Positions 7,883 to 16,513 of a stretch of 64,000 bases of DNA are shown here, piece after piece. Source of the stretch: Lishizhenia tianjinensis. GTDB lineage: Bacteria; Bacteroidota; Bacteroidia; Flavobacteriales_D; Crocinitomicaceae. The stretch covers positions 42,069 to 106,068 of the forward strand of contig CAMDLY010000001.1 in assembly GCA_945902115.1 (NCBI GenBank), read 5' to 3'. The notes below the pieces were generated by a model, which made no database searches, was not told where the DNA came from, and saw nothing but the letters and a program-made list of their open reading frames with translations. Within the stretch, counting starts at the first letter, position 1. Each line of letters opens with the position of its first letter. Both the position numbers and the translations under genes were made by a program.

Positions 7883-8460
7883 TGGACATAATTATCAAGG
7901 ATCCCTCTGGGGAACTAAAAGTAATAAGGGGTTTCTTTACCGAAGAGGAAAGCCAATGCTACTTTGAGCACCTTAACGAGCAACTTGCGTTTGAACAACA
8001 AGACATTGTCATGTTCGGAAAAAAAATAGCTATCCCAAGGTTAGAAAGTTTTCATTCCTTAAATGGAGAGACCTATGGCTACTCCGGTAAAAGACTCGAG
8101 AGCAAACCATTTGATCAGGTATTGTCCGCTATTAAAATCCGAATTGAAGAGTCTTTTAGATTATCATTTAATTCCGTTCTTGTTAACTTATATAGAAACG
8201 AAAACGACTCGAATGGATGGCATGCAGATGATGAAAAAGAGCTAGGTTTAAACCCGGTAATTGCTTCATTGAGTTTAGGATTTACGCGGCGATTTCAACT
8301 CAAACATAAAGAGTCATCGACCACTCATTCGCTTTTATTGGGCTCAGGTGATTTGGTAATAATGGGTGGAGCATTGCAACACTTTTGGAAGCATCAAGTT
8401 CCCAAAGAAAAGTTTATTTGCGGACCCAGAATCAACCTAACGTTCCGATTTATCTATTAA
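7882..8460 (+). CDS. alkB: AlkB-like 2-oxoglutarate/Fe(II)-dependent DNA dealkylase
   Basis: Oxidative demethylase that repairs 1-methyladenine and 3-methylcytosine type lesions. In the 192-aa form starting at ATG 7882, the Fe(II) triad is H114-x-D116 (GWHADDE) and H171 (FWKHQVP). The 2-oxoglutarate-binding arginine lies in GPRINLTFR near the C-terminus. The WKHxVP...GPRINLTF arrangement resembles the ALKBH2/3 branch more than E. coli AlkB. The ORF-track start at 7840 would run through the end of the YdcF gene and is rejected. Start and upstream stop overlap as TAATG. Confidence 0.92.
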   Translation: MDIIIKDPSGELKVIRGFFTEEESQCYFEHLNEQLAFEQQDIVMFGKKIAIPRLESFHSLNGETYGYSGKRLESKPFDQVLSAIKIRIEESFRLSFNSVLVNLYRNENDSNGWHADDEKELGLNPVIASLSLGFTRRFQLKHKESSTTHSLLLGSGDLVIMGGALQHFWKHQVPKEKFICGPRINLTFRFIY

Positions 8461-8469
8461 CTTTGACTC

Positions 8470-9498
8470 ATGGATAACCTCTTCATGAAACGAGCGCTTT
8501 CACTGGCTAAATTGGGCCTTGGTAAAGTCGCCCCGAATCCAATGGTCGGTTGCGTAATTGTTTGTAATGACAAAATTATTGGAGAGGGTTACCACAAAGT
8601 ATTTGGCGGACCTCATGCAGAAGTTAATGCCATTCAACAAGTAAAAGACCAATCCCTGCTGACAGAATCTACCGCTTTCGTTACACTTGAACCATGTGCT
8701 CATTTTGGCAAAACACCTCCTTGTGCAGATTTACTTATCAAAAGTGGTGTAAAAAAAGTCGTTATTGGCACTCGAGACAGTAATCCCTTAGTAGCGGGAA
8801 AAGGCATAGAAAAATTACAAAAAGCAGGAATTGAAGTTGTCGAAAATATAATGGAAAAAGAATGTAGACAACTGAATCGCAGATTTTTTACATTTCATGA
8901 AAAATCAAGGCCCTACGTTATTTTAAAATGGGCACAAACCCTAGATGGGTACTTAGATAAGCAACGCTCCCCGGATGAAATCGGAATAAATTGGATAAGT
9001 GGACCAGAAACTAAGTCATTAGTGCATAAATGGAGAAGTGAGGAACAAGCTATTCTGGTTGGTAGAAATACGATAATGAATGATAATCCTTCGTTAACAG
9101 TTCGAGACTATTCTGGGAAAAATCCAATACGAGTAGTCATAGATAGTCAACTCACCATTGGTAATTTAAAAAATGTATTTTCAGACGATGCCGAAACCCT
9201 AGTCTTCAATCGCATTAAAAACGAAAAACAAGCGACGATTGAGTGGATAAAAATCCAAGAGACGAGTACAGATAATATTTTAAAAGAGTTATTTAAACGA
9301 GGAATACAATCCATTCTTGTGGAGGGAGGTAGTAGAACTTTACAATATTTCATTATTGATAATGTTTGGGATGAAGCCAGAATAATTGTAGGAGATTTGC
9401 AATTTGGAGCGGGCATAAAAGCGCCGATCATAAATAAATTACCCAACGATACCTATCTGTTTGGAGACGACAGGATATATACATTTCTTAGAAAATGA
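8470..9498 (+). CDS. ribD: Bifunctional riboflavin biosynthesis deaminase/reductase RibD
   Basis: Performs two steps of riboflavin synthesis: deamination of the GTP-derived pyrimidinone, then NADPH reduction of the ribosyl side chain. The N-terminal zinc deaminase domain shows H49-A-E51 (PHAEVNAI) and C76/C85 (PCAHFGKTPPCA). The C-terminal reductase domain begins around residue 145 (RPYVILKWAQTLDGYL) and contains the EGGSRTL loop. The 342-aa length fits the bifunctional form. It sits 9 nt after alkB and overlaps the DMT transporter gene by 4 nt. No FMN riboswitch is seen upstream. Confidence 0.96.
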   Translation: MDNLFMKRALSLAKLGLGKVAPNPMVGCVIVCNDKIIGEGYHKVFGGPHAEVNAIQQVKDQSLLTESTAFVTLEPCAHFGKTPPCADLLIKSGVKKVVIGTRDSNPLVAGKGIEKLQKAGIEVVENIMEKECRQLNRRFFTFHEKSRPYVILKWAQTLDGYLDKQRSPDEIGINWISGPETKSLVHKWRSEEQAILVGRNTIMNDNPSLTVRDYSGKNPIRVVIDSQLTIGNLKNVFSDDAETLVFNRIKNEKQATIEWIKIQETSTDNILKELFKRGIQSILVEGGSRTLQYFIIDNVWDEARIIVGDLQFGAGIKAPIINKLPNDTYLFGDDRIYTFLRK

Positions 9499-10361
9499 TT
9501 GCTTTACTTATATCCATAATTACCTCCTCATTCATCTTTGTTATTTTTAAGCTTTTTGAAAAATATCAAATAGATACTTTTCAAGCAATAGTCTACAATT
9601 ATTTTGCTGCCTTAATTTGCGGACTAACATTCTTTGGACATGAATGGAATCCGATTTCCCTAGAAGAACCAAGTTGGATTCCTGGAGTCATTCTCTGTGC
9701 CTTACTTTTTATTTCCCTTTTTGTTTTAATGGGCATCAGTTCTCAGAAAAATGGCATTGCCGCAACCTCAGTAGCAGTAAAAATGAGTATGGCTCTCAGT
9801 GTAGGAGCAATGTTATGTCTCTACAAAGAACCTTTATCTGCCTTAAAAATTGCAGGGATAATTTTAGCGATTACAGGAGTAATTCTTGTCTCCATAGAAC
9901 AACAGCCCAAAGAATCAACCTCAAAAAAATACGTTTGGATGCTTGCTGTACTATTTACTGGAAGTGCGCTACTTGATGTCGCATTGAATTACAGCCAACA
10001 TTTCTTATTGGGAGCATTATCCCCTTCCCTCTTTTCAGCGTTTGGATTTGGATTAGCGGGTCTTTTTGGTAGTGTGATTTTGGGTGTTCGATTCAGAAAT
10101 AAAACAACTATTTTCTCACTTAGGCATGTAATTGCGGGCATTATTTTGGGGATTCCAAATTTCTTTTCTATCTACCTATTATTACTTGCCTACGAAACTG
10201 CTCCTATCAGCGATTCGTCCATCGTCACAATTATAAATATATCTGTTGTGTGTCTGAGTACCTTATTCGGCTATTTCCTTTTTAAAGAAAAATTATCGCC
10301 TCAAAAATGGTTAGGGATTTCCGCGGCAATTTTAGCCATTATTTTGATTAGCCAAGCTTAA
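9495..10361 (+). CDS. DMT superfamily (EamA) transporter
   Basis: A 288-aa integral membrane protein with about ten hydrophobic helices arranged as two EamA repeats. The first repeat ends at IAGIILAITGVILVSIEQQ, followed by a hydrophilic linker (PKESTSKK). The second ends at WLGISAAILAIILISQA. Acidic/aromatic helix ends and the LFKEKLSPQKW loop are typical of the family. Members export or import small metabolites, but the substrate cannot be inferred. Coupling to ribD by a 4-nt overlap makes a link to flavin metabolism possible but unproven. Confidence 0.85.
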   Translation: MIALLISIITSSFIFVIFKLFEKYQIDTFQAIVYNYFAALICGLTFFGHEWNPISLEEPSWIPGVILCALLFISLFVLMGISSQKNGIAATSVAVKMSMALSVGAMLCLYKEPLSALKIAGIILAITGVILVSIEQQPKESTSKKYVWMLAVLFTGSALLDVALNYSQHFLLGALSPSLFSAFGFGLAGLFGSVILGVRFRNKTTIFSLRHVIAGIILGIPNFFSIYLLLLAYETAPISDSSIVTIINISVVCLSTLFGYFLFKEKLSPQKWLGISAAILAIILISQA

Positions 10362-10403
10362 GTAAAAGTCTTAAAAGTCCTTAATTAATCAGTTTATTTA
10401 CAG

Positions 10404-10411
10404 TATATTTG
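10404..10411 (+). promoter_or_regulatory. -7 box TATATTTG immediately before the DUF4159 start
   Basis: Perfect TAnnTTTG directly abutting ATG 10412 and 3 nt before GTG 10415. The TTG used by the ORF track (10409) is part of this box. If used as a promoter, translation may begin at GTG 10415. Confidence 0.45.
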
Positions 10412-11062
10412 ATGGTGCGATTTCTATATCTATTCTTATTTCTAATTTATTCAAGTTATGCGTTTAATCAGGGTGCATATCAACTGGCAGTTTTGAAATA
10501 TAATGGAGGGGGTGACTACTATGCCAACCCCACTGCTCTTCCAAACCTTATAAAGTTTTGTAATAAAGAATTGAATACAAATATTTCCAAGGAAGTACCG
10601 TATGTAGAGGTGGGAAGTAAAGATATTTTCCGATACCCATTCATACATATGACTGGTCACGGAAATGTAGTTTTTTCACGTTCAGATATTGAAAATTTAA
10701 GAAGTTACTTATTAGCAGGAGGATTCTTACATATCGACGATAACTACGGTATGAATGAATTCATCCGTGTTGAATTGAAAAAAGTGTTTCCTGACAAACA
10801 ATTGGTAGAATTACCCTCTAATCACCCTATTTTCAATCAAAAATATAGTTTTAACGGTTTACCAAAGGTTCACGAACACGACGGTAAAAGACCACAAGCT
10901 TTTGGTATTATAGAGGATGGAAGACTCATTTGTTTATATACCTATGAAACGGACTTGAGCGATGGATGGGAAGATCCACAAGTTCATAATGACCCTGCTG
11001 ACAAGAGAATATCAGCACTTAAAATGGGCGCAAATATTCTCATATATGCTTTTACTAATTAA
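10412..11062 (+). CDS. DUF4159 domain-containing exported protein
   Basis: A 216-aa protein with a Sec signal peptide (MVRFLYLFLFLIYSSYAF) and a single DUF4159 domain. The domain shows the expected LKYNGGGDYYANPTALPNL start, the GHGNVVFS strand and AGGFLHIDDNYGMN. The DUF4159 fold resembles glutamine-amidotransferase-like flavodoxin domains, and its role is unknown. The N-terminus is ambiguous between ATG 10412 and GTG 10415, and the track's TTG 10409 lies inside a promoter-like box. The SPFH gene follows 11 nt later on the same strand. Confidence 0.82.
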   Translation: MVRFLYLFLFLIYSSYAFNQGAYQLAVLKYNGGGDYYANPTALPNLIKFCNKELNTNISKEVPYVEVGSKDIFRYPFIHMTGHGNVVFSRSDIENLRSYLLAGGFLHIDDNYGMNEFIRVELKKVFPDKQLVELPSNHPIFNQKYSFNGLPKVHEHDGKRPQAFGIIEDGRLICLYTYETDLSDGWEDPQVHNDPADKRISALKMGANILIYAFTN

Positions 11063-11073
11063 TATTATTTGTC

Positions 11074-11997
11074 ATGGATTATACCCTTCTTATTATTGTT
11101 TCAATTGTCCTAACACTATTTTTTTTGTCATTCTACACTGTCACGCAAGGGACTATCGCTGTGATCACTCTTTTTGGAAAGTATCGAAGAAATGCACACC
11201 CTGGCTTACGGCTTCGTATTCCATTAATCGAGCAAATCTATAAACGCATTTCCATACAAAATCAGAGTATAGAAATGGAATTTCAAGCAGTAACGATAGA
11301 TCAGGCTAATGTATATTTCAAGAGTATGTTGCTTTACAGTGTTATGAATGAGGATGAAGAAACAATTAATAAAGTGGCTTTTAAATTTATCAGTAATAGA
11401 GATTTAATGCAAGCACTTATAAGAACCATAGAAGGGTCCATAAGATCCTTTGTGGCTAGTCAAAAGCAGAGTGAAATTTTAGGACTTCGACATGAATTAG
11501 TCAAGAATGTAAAAGAACAAATCGATCACACACTTGAAGAGTGGGGATATCATTTATTGGATCTTCAAATCAACGATATTACCTTCGACCCAGCCATTAT
11601 AGAAAGCATGAGTAGAGTTGTTGCTTCAAATAACTTGAAAGCCGCTGCAGAGAATGAAGGTCAGGCATTATTAATAACTAAAACGAAAGCTGCAGAAGCC
11701 GAAGGAAACGCCACCAAAATTGCTGCACATGCCGAAAAAGAGGCTGCTATGTTAAGAGGACAAGGAGTTGCATTATTCCGTCAAGAGGTAGCTAAAGGGA
11801 TGAGTGAGGCGGCGGCAGAGATGAAGCAAGCAAACTTAGACACCAATGTAATTTTATTTTCCATGTGGACTGAGGCAATCAAAAATTTTGCAGAATATGG
11901 AAAAGGAAATACCATTTTCTTAGATGGGAGCGCTGAAGGTATGCAAAAAACCTTAAAGCAAATTCAGGCCATGATTAGCGAAGATATTCAGAAGTAG
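11074..11997 (+). CDS. SPFH/Band 7 (stomatin-like) membrane protein
   Basis: A 307-aa SPFH-domain protein. One N-terminal TM helix (LLIIVSIVLTLFFLSFYTV) is followed by the band-7 core (PGLRLRIPLIEQIYKRI; VYFKSMLLYSV). An alanine/glutamate-rich helical region from about residue 190 (KAAAENEGQALLITKTKAAEAEGN) will form a coiled coil and drive oligomerisation. Such proteins organise membrane microdomains or regulate membrane proteases. The HflK/HflC partner-gene context and an NfeD neighbour are absent, so the specific subclass is open. Confidence 0.88.
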   Translation: MDYTLLIIVSIVLTLFFLSFYTVTQGTIAVITLFGKYRRNAHPGLRLRIPLIEQIYKRISIQNQSIEMEFQAVTIDQANVYFKSMLLYSVMNEDEETINKVAFKFISNRDLMQALIRTIEGSIRSFVASQKQSEILGLRHELVKNVKEQIDHTLEEWGYHLLDLQINDITFDPAIIESMSRVVASNNLKAAAENEGQALLITKTKAAEAEGNATKIAAHAEKEAAMLRGQGVALFRQEVAKGMSEAAAEMKQANLDTNVILFSMWTEAIKNFAEYGKGNTIFLDGSAEGMQKTLKQIQAMISEDIQK

Positions 11998-12033
11998 CGT
12001 TTTTATATATCCTACCTTAAACGATTCAATTCA

Positions 12034-13077
12034 CTAGATTGATTCGCTGTATCGATTACCTCTGAAGAAACTACCTATGTCGTTAAACTTGATTCCCTCT
12101 TTCCGAAAAACTTCATGCGCCCTTTTCATACTCAATTGTCTGGTATAAAACGGTTCGTTTACGATAAAGTGATGAATGGAATGTGTTGATCCAAAATTGA
12201 AACAAAATAACTGAAATGGCCAAGTCCACCAGGCATTTAATACCTGAGTTTGCCTTGCAACATCTCCATCTGCAACATCACCGTAATAATGCATATTGGA
12301 AGTTATAAAATGAAGGCAGAACTGACGAATATAATTAGGTAAGACAAAAATATAGATAATAGGGTCCAGTGCAGAACACCACCAAATCATCGTGTCTTCA
12401 TTCAAGATGCTTACATCGAACGCAAGAAGTAATTTAAATATTACCCAAACATAAAACACTAAATAAGCCGGAATACCAATAGGCATAAATCCAAAAATAA
12501 GAGTCTTTCTCAACATTTTCATATCTTTCGCCTGCAGCCTATTCGCCGAATATTCTGCTTTAATCTCCCTGATAATCCTGACACAGCGAAACATAAAACT
12601 GAATAATAAGTCGGGAGTCATAATCAATCTTTTTAATGACCATTTTTCGCCATTCGTAACCCCTCTCTCTTCTATATCTATAACCTTTCCCGAGTGCTGA
12701 TGGTGGTGGTGATGCCAATACTTTCTTATCCAAGGATTCAGCGTGAGAGGTCTAAAAATCCAAACAAGAAGGGTCATCAAATTCACCATTAATTTAGATT
12801 TTTTGTAATAGAGACCATGAATCAAATCATGCTCTAATTCATGCAGAATGGAGGTCCAAAAAGCCACCCACAACACAAGAAACACAGTACTCATTTGACC
12901 TTTTAGCCAATACATTGAGGCAAATCCGATACTTACGATACATAACAAAAGAATACTCAATCCTAAGATATCCTGAAATTTCAGCAGCTTATATTTTGAT
13001 CTCAACCGATCATGTTCATTACGAAGAGCAGAGGTGATTCTTTTAATTTTTTCCTGATCTATTGAAGTTAATGGCAT
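12034..13077 (-). CDS. Membrane fatty acid desaturase/hydroxylase family protein
   Basis: Integral-membrane di-iron enzyme of the fatty-acid desaturase superfamily. In the 347-aa form starting at ATG 13077 there are three histidine boxes: HELEHDLIH (79-87), HHHHHQH (122-128) and THSIHH near residue 310. They are separated by hydrophobic hairpins. The six-histidine run is a natural second box and not a tag. The ORF-track start (13185) would extend into the tRNA-Val gene and is rejected. Substrate (acyl lipid, carotenoid or other) unknown. Confidence 0.8.
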   Translation of the reverse strand: MPLTSIDQEKIKRITSALRNEHDRLRSKYKLLKFQDILGLSILLLCIVSIGFASMYWLKGQMSTVFLVLWVAFWTSILHELEHDLIHGLYYKKSKLMVNLMTLLVWIFRPLTLNPWIRKYWHHHHHQHSGKVIDIEERGVTNGEKWSLKRLIMTPDLLFSFMFRCVRIIREIKAEYSANRLQAKDMKMLRKTLIFGFMPIGIPAYLVFYVWVIFKLLLAFDVSILNEDTMIWWCSALDPIIYIFVLPNYIRQFCLHFITSNMHYYGDVADGDVARQTQVLNAWWTWPFQLFCFNFGSTHSIHHFIVNEPFYTRQLSMKRAHEVFRKEGIKFNDIGSFFRGNRYSESI

Positions 13078-13161
13078 GGTGTCGGTTAAGTATGCAACTA
13101 CGTTTAATCTTTTGTTCGAAGCCGTTACGAACTGCAACGACTTGATAAGGTATACTCCTAG

Positions 13162-13236
13162 TGAGCAATATCGGATTCGAACCAATGACCCCTACCCTGT
13201 CAAGGTAGTGCTCTAAACCAACTGAGCTAATTGCCC
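13162..13236 (-). tRNA. tRNA-Val (GAC)
   Basis: The minus-strand cloverleaf has acceptor GGGCAAT/ATTGCTC, D-arm GCTCAGTTGGTTTAGAGC and anticodon stem-loop CTACC-TTGACAG-GGTAG, giving anticodon GAC. The T-loop is TTCGAAT and the discriminator is A. CCA is not encoded. Its 5' end lies only 3 nt beyond the hairpin/T-tract at 13240-13268. Confidence 0.93.
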
Positions 13237-13239
13237 GAT

Positions 13240-13268
13240 AAAAAAAGCAGTCTAAGACTGCTTTTTTT
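13240..13268 (-). terminator. Bidirectional terminator-like hairpin between two tRNA genes
   Basis: A7-GCAGTC-TAA-GACTGC-T7 on the plus strand is perfectly symmetrical, so it has a U-tract in both directions. It separates tRNA-CAT from tRNA-Val, both on the minus strand, with no room for a separate tRNA-Val promoter. Confidence 0.75.
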
Positions 13269-13271
13269 GTG

Positions 13272-13345
13272 TGGTCCCACCTGGGCTCGAACCAGGGACC
13301 ACCTGATTATGAGTCAGGTGCTCTAACCAACTGAGCTATAGGACC
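13272..13345 (-). tRNA. tRNA with anticodon CAT (elongator Met or lysidine-modified Ile2)
   Basis: The minus-strand cloverleaf has acceptor GGTCCTA/TGGGACC, D-arm GCTCAGTTGGTTAGAGC, anticodon loop CTCATAA and T-loop TTCGAGC. The CAT anticodon is certain. Both elongator Met and Ile2 tRNAs carry CTCATAA loops, so amino-acid identity needs a model-based call. It is not an initiator tRNA, because the GGGCCC-type anticodon-stem G-pairs are absent. Confidence 0.88.
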
Positions 13346-13370
13346 GCTGAACCTTCGTTCAAATCGACTG

Positions 13371-13402
13371 CAAAAATAGTAAAAATCAACTAAAAAAATC
13401 AA
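13371..13402 (-). promoter_or_regulatory. Promoter of the tRNA-CAT/tRNA-Val unit
   Basis: The minus strand has TTG (13400-13402), a 21-nt spacer and TATTTTTG (13371-13378), about 25 nt upstream of the tRNA 5' end. Confidence 0.6.
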
Positions 13403-13466
13403 AAAGTATGTAATATTACCTTTTTGAAGGGATAAAAAACTAAACTATTTACTAAAACATAATGAT

Positions 13467-13474
13467 TAATTTTG
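13467..13474 (+). promoter_or_regulatory. -7 box TAATTTTG, leaderless-type, before the epimerase gene
   Basis: Perfect TAnnTTTG ending 4 nt before ATG 13479, so the transcription start would fall at or next to the start codon. Confidence 0.55.
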
Positions 13475-13478
13475 TGAT

Positions 13479-14501
13479 ATGTCCATCACGCTTGATTATC
13501 ACCTTCAAGAACTACAATTTAAGCATCCTTTCTCTGTAGCTGGAAATACGCGAAACCATACCCCATCAGTTCTGATTATACTGAAAGATGAGAATTTTAC
13601 AGGTTATGGAGAGGTAACGATGCCTCCATATCTTGGTGAAACCCCCTCAAGTGCTATAACATTTCTTAAAAAAGTGAGTTTTTCAGGCATTACTACAGCC
13701 ACAACGATCGCGAAATTTCATCATTATATTGATTGCCTAGATACAGGAAACAATGCTGCTAAAGCAGGATTAGACATTGCATTTCATGACCTTGTATCAA
13801 AAAGAAGAAATGTAGACATTTGCTCTTTATATAGCCTCCCAAATGAGAAAAAAGCAAGTTCCTTTACCATTGGACTTGATACACCGCAAGTAATGTTAGA
13901 AAAGACCTCAGAGGCCGAGGAATTGGGATTTCACGTTTTAAAGGTGAAACTCGGCGGCTTAAACGATAAAGAAACAATGAGGCTCATTTCAAACTTTTGG
14001 AAAAAACCTATTTCAGTGGATGCCAATCAAGGATGGAAAGATCCTGCGTGGTCTTTGGATTTTTGTCATGAATTAAAAGAAATGGGCGTGCTTTTCGTGG
14101 AGCAACCTTTCGAAAAATCGAACTTAAATATGGCAGTATGGCTTACGAGTAGATCTCCGCTGCCAATTATTGCAGATGAAAGCTGCAAGCGATTTACAGA
14201 TTTAGAGGTCGTGAAAAATTGTTTTCATGGAATTAACGTTAAGCTGATGAAGAGCACCGGTTTGTTTGAGGCACACAAAATGTTGACATACGCAAGAACT
14301 AACGGGATGAAAACTGTAACTGGCTGCATGGCTGAGTCATCTTGTGCCGTAGCTGCCATGTCACATTTCGCTGCTCTCGCCGATTGGGTGGATTTAGATG
14401 GCCCGTTTTTAATTACAAATGACCCTTTTGAACCTGTAAAACTTATTGAAGGGTGTATTCAAGTACCGAGAAAAATTGGCATCGGCGTGGAATTGCTTTA
14501 A
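13479..14501 (+). CDS. Dipeptide epimerase (enolase superfamily, L-Ala-D/L-Glu type)
   Basis: Enolase-superfamily racemase, probably acting on murein-derived dipeptides. The 340-aa protein has the N-terminal capping domain and a TIM-barrel. The first base pair of lysines is KVK (K155/K157, HVLKVKLGG). The metal ligands are D181 (SVDANQGW), E208 (FVEQPF) and D233 (IIADES). The second catalytic lysine lies in GINVKLMKSTG (255-258). The CMAESS loop near residue 285 is typical of Ala-Glu epimerases. Exact specificity is inferred. The stop codon overlaps the convergent ZIP gene by 4 nt. Confidence 0.85.
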   Translation: MSITLDYHLQELQFKHPFSVAGNTRNHTPSVLIILKDENFTGYGEVTMPPYLGETPSSAITFLKKVSFSGITTATTIAKFHHYIDCLDTGNNAAKAGLDIAFHDLVSKRRNVDICSLYSLPNEKKASSFTIGLDTPQVMLEKTSEAEELGFHVLKVKLGGLNDKETMRLISNFWKKPISVDANQGWKDPAWSLDFCHELKEMGVLFVEQPFEKSNLNMAVWLTSRSPLPIIADESCKRFTDLEVVKNCFHGINVKLMKSTGLFEAHKMLTYARTNGMKTVTGCMAESSCAVAAMSHFAALADWVDLDGPFLITNDPFEPVKLIEGCIQVPRKIGIGVELL

Positions 14502-15322
14502 CCTAAGGATACATCTAATATCATCATAACAACAAATCCAGCCATGAATCCTAAAACTGCGACATCGGTATATTTATCGCGTTGCGTTTCAGGAATTACC
14601 TCTTCAACTACAACAAAAATCATCGCGCCAGCAGCAAAGGCCATAGCAAAAGGTAGAATCGGTTCCACATAAATAACGAGTATTGCCCCTAACACGCCAG
14701 CGATAGGTTCTACAATGGCAGATAATTGACCATACCAAAAACTTTTAAATCTCGAGGCACCTGCACGTCTCAACGGCATAGCAACGGCAAATCCCTCTGG
14801 GAAATTTTGTATGCCAATACCAATAGCCAAGGCCACAGCTCCCGCTATCGAAGCTCCTTCCATACCGTTAGCAGCAGCGCCGAATAATACACCGACCGCC
14901 AATCCTTCTGGAATATTATGCAAAGTGATGGCTAAAACCAACAAGGTTGTTTTATGTAATTGTGTTTTTACCCCTTCTGTTTCGTTTTCACCAAAGTTTA
15001 TGTGCAAGTGCGGAAGACTTTTATCGAGAAAAAACAAAAACAACGCCCCGCTTAGGAATCCCACTGCAGCTGGCATCCAGGACCACCCAGGATACAAACG
15101 CTCAGACATTTCTATCGAGGGGGTTAATAGCGACCAGAAACTCGCAGCTACCATAACACCACCGGTAAAACCGAGCATTCCATCTAACCAACCGCGATGC
15201 ATTGTTTTAAAGAAAAAAACCAATGAGGCTCCAGCTGCTGTGACTAACCAAGTAAAAGTAGTAGCAATGAACGCTGCAAGAATGGGGTCAATACCACGAA
15301 AAAAGTTAATTATACTTTCCAA
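14498..15322 (-). CDS. ZIP family metal transporter (ZupT-like)
   Basis: A 274-aa divalent metal transporter with eight predicted TM helices. The two family signatures in TM4 and TM5 are HNIPEGLAVGV and QNFPEGFAVAMP, which carry the metal-binding His/Asn/Glu residues. A histidine-bearing cytoplasmic loop (SLPHLHINFGENETEG) lies between TM3 and TM4. The likely substrate is Zn(II), possibly Fe or Mn. The only available start is TTG 15322, since an in-frame stop lies just upstream and no ATG fits. It converges with the epimerase gene, and the two stop codons share TTAA. Confidence 0.9.
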   Translation of the reverse strand: MESIINFFRGIDPILAAFIATTFTWLVTAAGASLVFFFKTMHRGWLDGMLGFTGGVMVAASFWSLLTPSIEMSERLYPGWSWMPAAVGFLSGALFLFFLDKSLPHLHINFGENETEGVKTQLHKTTLLVLAITLHNIPEGLAVGVLFGAAANGMEGASIAGAVALAIGIGIQNFPEGFAVAMPLRRAGASRFKSFWYGQLSAIVEPIAGVLGAILVIYVEPILPFAMAFAAGAMIFVVVEEVIPETQRDKYTDVAVLGFMAGFVVMMILDVSLG

Positions 15323-15364
15323 ATCACTTTATTAAAAGCAAAGGTACTACTTAAAAGGCCTAAA

Positions 15365-16471
15365 TTATTCAAAACCTTTCTTTGTAGCATTTTCTTTTAA
15401 ATTTTTGGTGACTGCGGTTCCAAAATCATCTTTTTCTGAGAGATCCTTATTTTTAGCACGTTCATCTTTAATAAATTCCTCACGTTTTTTTGCCAACTCC
15501 CCTATTTCACGTTGAATTTTTTCCCTTTCCTCTTGTTTTTTATTCAACATGAGTTTTTTCTCCTCATCAGTTTTACCTTTGAATTCATCTGGCAATTCCT
15601 CCTCTTTCATTTTTAAAATAATTGTGGAATCCGCCTGAACAGCATCTACTAAATCATAATTTGCATTCTTATAATTGGCCTTTGACTTCGCGATGGATCT
15701 CTCGACTGCAACACTTGCTCCTTGGTTTGTTGAATTATCGTCTTCTCTGAGTTGTTGCTCTTTTTTTACAGAACCCTGTGAACCATACCACAAATAGGTT
15801 TTGTTTAATTGATTGTTTTTTATATTTATTTCTTCATCGTAAGGTGTGTTGATAAAGACGACTTTCTCATTAGAGTTAATATTAAAATAGGCTCCACTAC
15901 TGCACGTTGCTCCATCCTTCCAGTGTTCTCTTACCCCTTGTTCGTAGATACCACAATAAATTGTATTGATCAAAATACCACGATTTTGGGCTTCTTGACA
16001 AACATCTTTATAAGAAACCGGACCTTGATCAAAGGGCTCATTTCCTGCAATGTATATTAACTTTAAATCCCCTTTATCGGATGACCAAGAAAGATCTTGA
16101 ATGGACTGTTTGATAACAGCACCGCAATACTCCTCTCCACCATTTGTTCTCAAACCGAATAACTTTTCCGAAACCAGATCTAAATCTTTGGAAAAATTTA
16201 GTTGTTGCCGAATCCAATATTTAGAGTTTATGCCAGAATTACCATAATCATACATGGCAATTTCTAAAGTAGGTGTAGCTCCCTGATATTTCAAATTGGA
16301 AACTTCATTAACAATTGACCAAATTTTAGACTTGGCTTGATCAATTAATCCATCCATGCTGTTGGAGGTATCAAACAAAATAACCAATTGAACTTTCCTA
16401 TTCGATAGTGTTTGGGCTGATACTGTTATGGTCGAAAATAGGAGAACGAGTGAACCGAGAATTTTTTTCAT
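15365..16471 (-). CDS. Exported von Willebrand factor A (VWA) domain protein
   Basis: A 368-aa protein with a Sec signal peptide (MKKILGSLVLLFSTITVSAQ) and a VWA domain beginning near residue 27. The domain has a complete metal-ion-dependent adhesion-like motif (LFDTSNSMDG) and later GGEEYCG and LIYIAGNEPF strands. The last third is a highly charged Lys/Glu helix (EEKKLMLNKKQEEREKIQ) that probably forms a coiled coil. The ORF track uses GTG 16486, but ATG 16471 gives a cleaner signal peptide. Role unknown. VWA proteins usually mediate metal-dependent protein contacts. Confidence 0.8.
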   Translation of the reverse strand: MKKILGSLVLLFSTITVSAQTLSNRKVQLVILFDTSNSMDGLIDQAKSKIWSIVNEVSNLKYQGATPTLEIAMYDYGNSGINSKYWIRQQLNFSKDLDLVSEKLFGLRTNGGEEYCGAVIKQSIQDLSWSSDKGDLKLIYIAGNEPFDQGPVSYKDVCQEAQNRGILINTIYCGIYEQGVREHWKDGATCSSGAYFNINSNEKVVFINTPYDEEINIKNNQLNKTYLWYGSQGSVKKEQQLREDDNSTNQGASVAVERSIAKSKANYKNANYDLVDAVQADSTIILKMKEEELPDEFKGKTDEEKKLMLNKKQEEREKIQREIGELAKKREEFIKDERAKNKDLSEKDDFGTAVTKNLKENATKKGFE

Positions 16472-16513
16472 AAGGATTTTTTTCACTCACTTACACCGCA
16501 GCATAAAAAAGGT

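Noticed and set aside
12692-12712. His-rich run HHHHHQH as a cloning tag
   Set aside because: It is the second histidine box of a membrane desaturase, flanked by the first (HELEHDLIH) and third (THSIHH) boxes.
14811-15335. 174-aa plus-strand ORF opposite the ZIP transporter
   Set aside because: It is the complement of a strong membrane-protein gene with HNIPEG and QNFPEG motifs; the opposite frame has no family signature.
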